Source of the DNA: Bacteriovoracaceae bacterium
Lineage (GTDB): Bacteria > Bdellovibrionota > Bacteriovoracia > Bacteriovoracales > Bacteriovoracaceae
NCBI GenBank assembly: GCA_023151145.1
Contig: JAKLJM010000033.1
Coordinates: forward strand, 1-11,688
Length of the DNA stretch: 11,688 bases
Direction: 5' to 3'
Part shown: positions 1 through 6,481 of the stretch, in pieces
Layout: each line of letters opens with the position of its first letter
Position numbering within the stretch: position 1 is the first letter of the stretch
Notes under the pieces: generated by a model
Seen by the model: only the letters and a program-made list of their open reading frames with translations
The model's database searches: none
Told to the model about the DNA's origin: nothing
Program-made: the position numbers and the translations under genes

Positions 1-340
1 TATTCAATGAAAGTTTATCAATATTCCAAGAGATCCATTTTTCTTTTTCGTCAAATAAAGAAAGGTGTGCCTTAATCGTTTTGCTATCGAGTTTATCATC
101 AAGATTTAAGGGCAAAAACTTTCCAAAATTTTTGTAATATTTATTTAATTCTGAAAATTTTTCTTCTGTACCTGGTGTACAAATTTTATTTCTGAATTGG
201 GTTTGAATTTTTAAATATTGATCAACAATTTTTTGTCTTTCTTTACGATCTTTAGGCACAGCAAATGCCATCTTCTCCGCAGCATAAAGCTTCGAAGAGA
301 TGAGCATCTGAATAAGGAAAACGATGACAATTTTTTTCAA
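1..340 (-). CDS. Exported protein of unknown function, N-terminal part (runs off left edge)
   Basis: An open frame begins at a TTG codon at 340 and continues without a stop to the window edge, giving 113 residues. The first 20 residues are a classical Sec signal peptide: two lysines after the start, a hydrophobic core (IVIVFLIQMLISS), then KLYA before AEK, so cleavage after Ala20 is likely and the mature protein should be periplasmic or secreted. The only in-frame ATG nearby (codon 12) would cut the signal peptide in half, so TTG is the better start. It lies 2 nt after the mpl stop codon, with no clear Shine-Dalgarno sequence, which suggests translational coupling to mpl. The mature part is polar and lysine-rich with one cysteine in the visible portion (KICTPG). 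I recognise no family. The C-terminus lies outside the window. Confidence 0.8.
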   Translation of the reverse strand, partial: MKKIVIVFLIQMLISSKLYAAEKMAFAVPKDRKERQKIVDQYLKIQTQFRNKICTPGTEEKFSELNKYYKNFGKFLPLNLDDKLDSKTIKAHLSLFDEKEKWISWNIDKLSLN

Positions 341-342
341 TG

Positions 343-1791
343 CTATTTCTGTAATTCTTTAACAAATTCTGATTCCCAAAGTCCCAAACAAGTACCATTG
401 CTCAAAATTAGGATGAGATTATTTTCACCAATATTTTTTTCAATTTCTTCTCTTAGTTCTTTGATATCTCCAACCACTCGGGCCGGTCTTCCTGAAGCTT
501 TTACCTCTTCAGTAATTTTATAAATATCCAAATCCCCTACCCCTTTAACACTAGTAGGTCTTGTTGGTTTCGTAAAAACTACTGAATCGGCTTTATCTAA
601 AGAAGCAGAAAATTCTTTTTGAAAAATTGCACTTCTCGCTGTCGCTGAATTCGGCTCCATGATGACGTGAATTTTCTTGGCTGGATACTTTGCTTTAATG
701 GCATCAATCGTTAAGACAACTGCTCTTGGATGATGGGCAAAGTCATCGATCACCAACGTCTTTTTATAAAAACCGCGCTCTTCTTGACGGCGTTTTACCA
801 TTTGAAGATTCTTAATGGCTTCGTTGATTTCACTTTCACTAATGCCTTCTAAAAGAGCATATTCAATAACTGCAGTTAGATTCAAGATATTGTGAAAACC
901 AATAACATTAGTTTTAAACGTTAAAGTTTTTCCAGAAAAATTCATTTCAAAAGTTGATCCTTCTGTACTAGTTTTTACATTTTTCGGTCCTAATTCCGAA
1001 CTTTCGCCGTAAAAATACCAATTCTTTTTATTAATGCCTTCTGTTTCGGTAAACAACTCTACGATGGCCGAATAATCTCGATTAACAATAATTTTTTTAT
1101 CAATGTTTGGAAGAGCTGGCTTAAATTGATTTTTAATATCTTCAACAGATGAAAAAATATCTGCATGATCAAACTCGAGTGAGGTCAAAATCATATTATC
1201 TAACGAATAAGAACGAAATTTTGATATTTTTTCAAAATAGGCTGAATCATACTCATCTGATTCAATAAAAAAATATTTACCTGAGCCAAGACGTGATGAC
1301 GGACGTCCCTCCATCACTCCACCGATTAAGTAACCAGGATTCAATTTTAAGTTTTCAAAAACTTGTGTTGCTAAATAAGTAGTGGTCGTTTTACCGTGAG
1401 TTCCAGCAATACCAATAACATTGACATCGGCCAAAACTAAAGCACCAATTGCACTTGGGAATGAACAAAAAGGAACACCAAGCTCTTCAATCAATCGGGC
1501 TTCTGATCCACTTCCGGGAACAACGTTACCAACAACAATTAAATCAAAACTTTTTAAATACTCTGTCGTCACTTGTGCCACTTGGTGACAAGGAATTCCT
1601 GTGGTACTCAAATAAGTACTCATCGGAGGATAAAAATTCGTATCTCCACCTTCTACGTCATAACCTTTTTCTTTTAACAAACAAGCGGCTGCGCCCATTC
1701 CCGTACCGCAGATACGATAAAAGAAAACTTTTTTTATCACATTCGCGCGAGATCTTAAGCCTTGATAATCTAATTTATTTTTTAAATTCAT
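343..1791 (-). CDS. mpl: UDP-N-acetylmuramate:L-alanyl-gamma-D-glutamyl-meso-diaminopimelate ligase (Mpl)
   Basis: Mpl joins recycled murein tripeptide to UDP-MurNAc in the cytoplasm using ATP, returning it to peptidoglycan synthesis. The 482-residue product has the Mur-ligase order. Numbered from the ATG at 1791, the N-terminal nucleotide fold has ICGTGMG at 27-33 and the Mpl-typical YPPMST at 54-59. The ATP-binding loop AGTHGKTTT is at 129-137, SDEYD at 178-182 and LEFDHADIF at 205-213. The C-terminal domain has DDFAHHP at 349-355, MEPNSATAR at 378-386 and SNG near 464. These match Mpl rather than MurC, and length is near the usual 450-460 plus a short N-terminal extension. The ATG at 1791 is preferred because GGAA (1798-1801) sits 6 nt upstream; the ATG at 1803 and TTG at 1806 have no ribosome site. 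The glycine usually before ICGTGMG is arginine (YRICGTGMG). First gene of a unit with the exported-protein gene. Confidence 0.95.
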   Translation of the reverse strand: MNLKNKLDYQGLRSRANVIKKVFFYRICGTGMGAAACLLKEKGYDVEGGDTNFYPPMSTYLSTTGIPCHQVAQVTTEYLKSFDLIVVGNVVPGSGSEARLIEELGVPFCSFPSAIGALVLADVNVIGIAGTHGKTTTTYLATQVFENLKLNPGYLIGGVMEGRPSSRLGSGKYFFIESDEYDSAYFEKISKFRSYSLDNMILTSLEFDHADIFSSVEDIKNQFKPALPNIDKKIIVNRDYSAIVELFTETEGINKKNWYFYGESSELGPKNVKTSTEGSTFEMNFSGKTLTFKTNVIGFHNILNLTAVIEYALLEGISESEINEAIKNLQMVKRRQEERGFYKKTLVIDDFAHHPRAVVLTIDAIKAKYPAKKIHVIMEPNSATARSAIFQKEFSASLDKADSVVFTKPTRPTSVKGVGDLDIYKITEEVKASGRPARVVGDIKELREEIEKNIGENNLILILSNGTCLGLWESEFVKELQK

Positions 1792-1797
1792 GAGTAT

Positions 1798-1801
1798 TTC
1801 C
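1798..1801 (-). promoter_or_regulatory. Shine-Dalgarno site deciding the mpl start
   Basis: On the minus strand GGAA stands 6 nt before the ATG at 1791. Neither upstream in-frame alternative (ATG at 1803, TTG at 1806) has a purine-rich site at a suitable distance, so this supports the shorter N-terminus. Confidence 0.5.
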
Positions 1802-1827
1802 ATCAACTAAGTTTATTCTAATAAATC

Positions 1828-1857
1828 ATTGTATCCTCGAATGATATTCACAGTGAA
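1828..1857 (-). promoter_or_regulatory. Candidate sigma-70-type promoter for mpl
   Basis: Read on the minus strand, a -10 element TACAAT (1828-1833, five of six consensus bases) follows a -35-like TTCACT (1852-1857, four of six) after an 18-nt spacer. It lies 36 nt upstream of the mpl ATG, in the gap between mpl and the divergent lipoprotein gene. Called by eye. Confidence 0.45.
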
Positions 1858-1974
1858 GCCTAAAGAAAAAAAAATAATTCCTGAGTATTTTGGGCGGAAT
1901 TGTTTTTTCTAAGTAAATCAATTCAAAATACGATAAGCCGAGCGGGTAATGTTCATTTTACATGGGTGCTTAAC

Positions 1975-4900
1975 ATGAAAAAATTCTCGGCTTTAATTAT
2001 TGTTCTCTCACTCTTTTTATCGAGTTGTAGCCAACTTAGTTTCGTTGAGCGAAATTCTGACATCACGAGAATACCTGCCTCGGAAGTTAACGAAATAAAC
2101 TACTACCTAGCGATCGATAAATTCCACTACTACATCAACGAATATGCCAATGCCATGTCCGGTAAAATTCCCGATGAAGCCGTTGAAGCTTTAAGAGCTA
2201 TCAATACAAAAGAAATTATTGAACTGGGATACGCCGAAGAAGACCTTGTAAGTGCTAAATCCTATGATGATTTTATCTTTGATTATTTGACGAAAAAATT
2301 ACCCGATTTAAAGATTAAAAAATCAGAGATGCAATGGGGATACAATTTCTTTAAAACTAAATTAGATGAAGCTTTTGTTCTGGCGCCTTCAAAATTAGAT
2401 ATTAAATTAAATTTGCAAAATACGCCCGCGGTTGCCGTTAAAGAAATCAGCGTTCCAGTTGAAGAGCTTAATCCAAGTGATATGACTCTTGATTCTGGCC
2501 ATTATATTTCCAACAGAACAACTCGTGCAATTTTCTGGGAAGCCATCGAAAACGACCGTGCTATTGAATTCCATATGGGAGATAGCCGCGAGTTCTTAAA
2601 AGGCTTAAAGGAAATGGGTGGTGAAATCCTTTATGAAGTAAAACCGCTTGCTAAAAATTATAATAAAATTTTTATTGTAAAATATCCTGGTGATGACAGC
2701 TACCGTTATGCAATCACCAATATTGGTGGTAAAGACCGCTTAGAACATTTAGTGCACCAAGTTTCTCTATCCAATTTTTCAGGGAAACAAATCAAATCTC
2801 CAATCTACCTAAAAGGCGATATTGAACAATTCCAAGCGACCAGAACTGCCGAACATATTCAGCAACTAAAACTTATGCCAAAAGCTGATCGAGTCATCGT
2901 CGGTCAAAAAGAATCAATTGATGGTAAATTTCAAATTTTTTGGAAAATCAAAGCACTACAAAATCTCTATGAGGAAAACCCAAAAGCATTTGATAAAGCC
3001 CTCGATGAGAAAACTAAAAATAAATTTTTCCAAGTTATTAATGCGAACTTTGAAGTAGTTTTCAAAGATAAAAAAATTATTGAAGACACTTACGCGCTAT
3101 TTGAAGAAGATTTTAAGGCCAATCCCAAATTATTACCTCCTGGTTACAAAGTTTATAACTTTGACAATTTTACTGTTGAAATGTGCGACTACGTTTTCCA
3201 AGACCATCAAGGTCAAGAAGTTCGTTGGCGTGTTCTTTCTAACGTTTGGGGCGACGAAATCGTTCCAATGGCCCAAGCACTAAAAGCCACTGGCCACACC
3301 AACTTAACTTACATGGGAACAGCTGGTGCTTTTGGAAATAAAGGCTATAAAGTTGGAGACCTCGTTATTCCAACTGCGGTTCAAACTCATACCAGTAGAC
3401 TTGGAGTGAGCGGGAAGGTCATGGACATTCCTGGAGCAAAAATAGGAGGAAGCGTTGAGCACGTCGGATCTGTTTTTGAAGAATCTCATGCTTGGCTTGA
3501 TAAAGTTTCAAAAAGATCTGAATTTGTTGAAGTAGAGACATCGTACTTAAGAGAAATATTTAAAGATTCAACTGACAATTTAGAATTATATCTTTTAATC
3601 TCTGACGTTTTAGGAAGTGAAAATGAAACACTTGCTCACGCGACAAGTAGTAAAAGAAAAAATGCTCAAAATAAACTTTTGGCATCACTGTTTACAAGAG
3701 ATACTGGTGGAAAAGCACCAACACCAATCGTTCCTAAAGTCGTTAGTGAAACTGAACGCCTTCGCCAATTAGTCGAAGAAGCCATTCCGGCGAAATCAAC
3801 GGTTTTTAAATATTATGTATTCTCTCATTTAAAAGGGAGAAATGTTAAAACGGCTGCAGAAGTTGTTCAGTTTGCCGAAAATGCGGATGCCTTCACTGAC
3901 AATTTTCTCACAGATCGAATGTCACAAATTTCTGAAGGGATTAAATACATTCGTCAGTCTACCCTTGGAACTCTTCCACCATTTAGACTGGCCTTTGATC
4001 GCGACTTGGTTGAAGGAAAATGGAATCCTAAAAAAGATAAACTAAAACTTAAGTTTAAATTCACCACTCCAGAGAGCAAAGCTGAATTAGAGAAATTTCT
4101 TTCTACGAATGCTGGTGTATTAAAAAAATTCAATGCTGCCGCAGATGTGGTGATTGAAGCTAGCAATAATCAAACAGCACTTGCTGATGAAGTCGTTGTT
4201 AATATCCCAGAAAGAACAGACTATGACTTAGTCTCTAAAATCTACAGCGAAGCGAGCTTCAAACAAGCCGGTCTCTATACTCAATCGACTTATAATGGGA
4301 ATTTAAAATACGATTTTCTTCCGACACAAAAATCTGAAGCTGTTTGTGATATAAGTCAAAAATTTTGTACAATGGCTTTCTTTCCACCAACGGATGAAGT
4401 CTTTGAAGGCTTAAAAACTTCCACTGATATTTTAAAGTTCAATGCTCATGAAAGACTTAAAAAAGCTATTATCGATGCTAACAATATGTCAGGATTTTAT
4501 CCTTGGCTTTCATACTCTGCTGAATATGAAGTTGTTAAAAGTTTACCGAGTGGATCATTTGCCGAAATCGTTCCAGAGGTTGATCCGAAGAAAGGATTAA
4601 TCGTAAAGTTAAAAATCACGAACGAGGGCTTAAAGTATCCTCTAGTTGTTATGGAAGAGATCGCTCACTTAAGACAAATCACAGGGGATTATTTCGTTCA
4701 TCCAATGGCCTGGGCCGAAGCGACCATGAACGCTCAACATGGCTCAAGCCGTGCAAAATTGTTCCTTGCCCATGCGGAAGTCAAAGCCCAACAAACCGTC
4801 TCTGCACTTATCAATGATGAACTTGAACAACAAAATCCTTCAATCGATAACTACATTGATCGAAGAACCAAACAAGCTGAGGATTTAGTCCATGCGCTTA

Positions 4901-5871
4901 AGAAAAAAGTAAAAGAAGAAGACAAGGCAAGAAAAGCTATTGGTGAAAAATATGCTAAACTTCAAGATGCCTTAGAAAAGAACGAACAAAAGTTGAATGA
5001 TTACATCGCTAAAAATGATCGCAAAAATGTTAAAAAACTTATTGAATCATTTATGCCTTGGAATGAAATGGAACCAACTGAAATTGCAACTTGGAAACGA
5101 CACCTCGATGCCATGGTTCAACCTATCGATAAAGAAAACGCCGTTCTTACTTTTAGAGGTCTACAAGATGATCTAGTTAGTATGAGTGACAAAGGTCCCT
5201 ACCTTATGTCTACACTTCTGGCAAAAAATCAAGGTAACTACACTCGTAGATTGCGCAGTCTAAAAACTTATTATGGTAAGCTTGGAAAATCTGGAGTGGA
5301 TTCAAATTATGTAAATCCTCCCTTTAATCAACGGGCCATCTCAGTCATTTTAAGTGGTCATAATATTGATCCTGTTTCCTCTCCTTATATTTCTTCAGCT
5401 CCTTATTTGAATGCTAGCAATTTCATGGGAATGGAAAAAAATAAAGGATTAGCAGTTATCAAACTCCACAAAGATAGATTGAATTATAATGTTCTCAATA
5501 CTTTTGGTGAAAAAGAATCGCTAATTCCAATGATTATTTTCCCAGATGAAATCGTTGGCCTGTATGATTATGATCAAGCAGGTGGACAAAGTTTTTATGA
5601 TGAACTAAGTAAAAAACTAGGACGAAAAGTTAATAGTGATGGATTCGTCGACACTAAAGTACAAAAAATTCTCGATCAAACCCTAAATTGGTTAAACAAA
5701 ATGAATCCAGAAGGAGTGGTTTCTCCTCCTCAAACAACGCCAAGTTATGATCTGGTTCCAGGAAACTCAACTCCAGACGCGACGAAAGTAAAAAAATACA
5801 AAGGATTCGCTCCAAAAGCCGATTCAAATTGTAATGAGATTATTAATTTCTATCTTTTAAATATGCTTTAA
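1975..5871 (+). CDS. Large multidomain lipoprotein with nucleoside-phosphorylase-like and ADP-ribosyltransferase-like regions
   Basis: This 1298-residue protein begins with a lipoprotein signal peptide (KK, hydrophobic core, lipobox LSSC with lipidated Cys18). Ser19-Gln20 follow and there is no Asp at +2, so an outer-membrane or surface location is likely. Residues 19 to about 390 match nothing I know. About 395-575 resemble the nucleoside phosphorylase/MTAN fold: GTAG at 448-451, GDLVIP at 461-466, VEVET at 518-522 (compare EME) and ISD with Asp544. Around 880-940 there is EEIAHLRQ (894-901) with later Glu915, His933 and Glu935, possibly metal-binding. A lysine/glutamate-rich helix (about 965-1025) looks like a coiled coil. 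About 1050-1215 carry an ADP-ribosyltransferase R-S-E pattern: FRGL (Arg1061), YISSA (Ser1140) and GEKESLIP (Glu1179, Glu1181). A Pro/Thr-rich tail ends the protein. The ATG at 1975 is chosen because the signal peptide starts there; GGGTG (1964-1968) is a modest ribosome site. Function is inferred: a secreted or surface effector. No strong promoter was found. Confidence 0.85.
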   Translation: MKKFSALIIVLSLFLSSCSQLSFVERNSDITRIPASEVNEINYYLAIDKFHYYINEYANAMSGKIPDEAVEALRAINTKEIIELGYAEEDLVSAKSYDDFIFDYLTKKLPDLKIKKSEMQWGYNFFKTKLDEAFVLAPSKLDIKLNLQNTPAVAVKEISVPVEELNPSDMTLDSGHYISNRTTRAIFWEAIENDRAIEFHMGDSREFLKGLKEMGGEILYEVKPLAKNYNKIFIVKYPGDDSYRYAITNIGGKDRLEHLVHQVSLSNFSGKQIKSPIYLKGDIEQFQATRTAEHIQQLKLMPKADRVIVGQKESIDGKFQIFWKIKALQNLYEENPKAFDKALDEKTKNKFFQVINANFEVVFKDKKIIEDTYALFEEDFKANPKLLPPGYKVYNFDNFTVEMCDYVFQDHQGQEVRWRVLSNVWGDEIVPMAQALKATGHTNLTYMGTAGAFGNKGYKVGDLVIPTAVQTHTSRLGVSGKVMDIPGAKIGGSVEHVGSVFEESHAWLDKVSKRSEFVEVETSYLREIFKDSTDNLELYLLISDVLGSENETLAHATSSKRKNAQNKLLASLFTRDTGGKAPTPIVPKVVSETERLRQLVEEAIPAKSTVFKYYVFSHLKGRNVKTAAEVVQFAENADAFTDNFLTDRMSQISEGIKYIRQSTLGTLPPFRLAFDRDLVEGKWNPKKDKLKLKFKFTTPESKAELEKFLSTNAGVLKKFNAAADVVIEASNNQTALADEVVVNIPERTDYDLVSKIYSEASFKQAGLYTQSTYNGNLKYDFLPTQKSEAVCDISQKFCTMAFFPPTDEVFEGLKTSTDILKFNAHERLKKAIIDANNMSGFYPWLSYSAEYEVVKSLPSGSFAEIVPEVDPKKGLIVKLKITNEGLKYPLVVMEEIAHLRQITGDYFVHPMAWAEATMNAQHGSSRAKLFLAHAEVKAQQTVSALINDELEQQNPSIDNYIDRRTKQAEDLVHALKKKVKEEDKARKAIGEKYAKLQDALEKNEQKLNDYIAKNDRKNVKKLIESFMPWNEMEPTEIATWKRHLDAMVQPIDKENAVLTFRGLQDDLVSMSDKGPYLMSTLLAKNQGNYTRRLRSLKTYYGKLGKSGVDSNYVNPPFNQRAISVILSGHNIDPVSSPYISSAPYLNASNFMGMEKNKGLAVIKLHKDRLNYNVLNTFGEKESLIPMIIFPDEIVGLYDYDQAGGQSFYDELSKKLGRKVNSDGFVDTKVQKILDQTLNWLNKMNPEGVVSPPQTTPSYDLVPGNSTPDATKVKKYKGFAPKADSNCNEIINFYLLNML

Positions 5872-5880
5872 AACAAAAAT

Positions 5881-5907
5881 GGCCAGGATTCCCTGGCCTT
5901 TTTTTTT
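5881..5907. terminator. Bidirectional intrinsic terminator between convergent genes
   Basis: A perfect 7-bp stem, GGCCAGG (5881-5887) and CCTGGCC (5892-5898), encloses the loop ATTC and is followed by nine T (5899-5907). On the minus strand the same hairpin is followed by ATTTTTGTTT, so it can also end the transcript of the receiver gene, whose stop codon (5906-5908) touches the T tract. Confidence 0.9.
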
Positions 5908-6250
5908 ATTCCACGATCGCCCGAATGAGACTGTCTTGATCAATAGACTTCGTCACAAAAGAATCTACTATATTTAGACCTTTTTCTTGCACTAAATATC
6001 CCTCTAAAAAATTCAAAGTAAGTAAGACTCTTTTAATATCTGGATTAATTTGTTTTACGTTTTCTAAGAACTCTACCCCATCCATGGTTTCCATTTGATA
6101 ACTTGAAATGACTTTGCTGATTTCATGAGAACGAACCATGCCGATAGCTTCTAATGGATCGTTAGAGGCTATGACCTTAAACCCTAAATTTCCTAGCAAT
6201 GTTTTGTAGGAATTTAAAAAGTGGTTGTCATTATCAAGAAGTAAAATCAT
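5906..6250 (-). CDS. Stand-alone receiver-domain protein lacking the phosphoacceptor aspartate
   Basis: The 114-residue product is one CheY-like receiver domain with no output domain. Visible landmarks: the acidic pocket at Asp6 and Asp8 (LLLDNDN), the beta-3 segment KVISSYQMETMDGVEFL (46-62), the switch threonine Thr78 (VLLTLN) and the conserved lysine Lys101 (FVTKS). At the phosphorylation site, where the family has Asp (commonly ISDY), this protein has Ser50 (ISSY), so it should not take up a phosphate in the usual way. It may act as a constitutive or protein-interaction pseudo-receiver. The ATG at 6250 is chosen because GGAG lies 6 nt upstream; the in-frame ATG at 6301 would add 17 residues before the natural first strand. 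It appears monocistronic between two terminators. No sensor kinase gene is in the window. Confidence 0.85.
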   Translation of the reverse strand: MILLLDNDNHFLNSYKTLLGNLGFKVIASNDPLEAIGMVRSHEISKVISSYQMETMDGVEFLENVKQINPDIKRVLLTLNFLEGYLVQEKGLNIVDSFVTKSIDQDSLIRAIVE

Positions 6251-6256
6251 ACATAT

Positions 6257-6260
6257 CTCC
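6257..6260 (-). promoter_or_regulatory. Shine-Dalgarno site deciding the receiver-protein start
   Basis: GGAG on the minus strand, 6 nt before the ATG at 6250. It favours this start over the in-frame ATG at 6301. Confidence 0.6.
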
Positions 6261-6367
6261 AGTCTGACTATCTTCAAGACTAGAATACCTTTAAAGACCA
6301 TATTGACCGAATGACGAAGGGGCTAAGTATTTGAGACTAATAAGTAGTAAGTGATAATCATAGAATG

Positions 6368-6379
6368 TTGATATATCAA
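6368..6379. repeat. 12-bp perfect palindrome upstream of the receiver gene
   Basis: TTGATATATCAA reads the same on both strands. It lies about 118 nt upstream of the receiver-gene start, in the 231-nt gap between the two minus-strand genes, where that gene's promoter should be. It could be a dimeric regulator site, but AT-rich palindromes of this size also occur by chance. Confidence 0.35.
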
Positions 6380-6445
6380 ACTCGGTAGCAGTTAATAAAT
6401 CATGGGATTTTGTTTGTAAAAAACTCATAATAGAAAATTAGTCAC

Positions 6446-6476
6446 TTAAAAAGTTATTGCCTATTTTCTGAGGCAA
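6446..6476 (-). terminator. Weak intrinsic terminator after the serine hydrolase gene
   Basis: On the minus strand TTGCCT (6457-6462 as the second arm on the plus strand) and AGGCAA (6471-6476) form a 6-bp stem with an 8-nt loop, followed by TAACTTTTTAA. The stem is short and the T run interrupted, so termination may be partial. It begins just after the stop codon of the hydrolase gene. Confidence 0.5.
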
Positions 6477-6481
6477 CTCTT

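Noticed and set aside
218..523. Plus-strand open frame of about 100 codons
   Set aside because: It overlaps mpl and the exported-protein gene on the opposite strand, and its protein looks like no known family.
1449..1793. Plus-strand open frame antisense to mpl
   Set aside because: Fully inside the well-supported mpl gene, with no ribosome site or family resemblance.
1895..1945. Promoter for the large lipoprotein gene with TACGAT as the -10 element
   Set aside because: The matching -35 position is poor (TTTCTA), so it was not listed as a feature.
1900..1974. In-frame N-terminal extension of the large lipoprotein from a TTG at 1900
   Set aside because: It would place 25 residues before a textbook lipoprotein signal peptide that begins at the ATG at 1975.
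3954..4166. Minus-strand and other alternate-frame open frames within the lipoprotein gene
   Set aside because: They are short shadows of the long coding frame with no start signals or recognisable products.
6251..6301. Longer start of the receiver-domain protein at 6301
   Set aside because: The Shine-Dalgarno site at 6257-6260 and the first beta strand of the receiver fold both point to the ATG at 6250.
6302..6481. Small gene or RNA in the gap between the receiver and hydrolase genes
   Set aside because: Apart from the weak terminator and the palindrome I see no ribosome site with an open frame, no tRNA-like fold and no repeat array.
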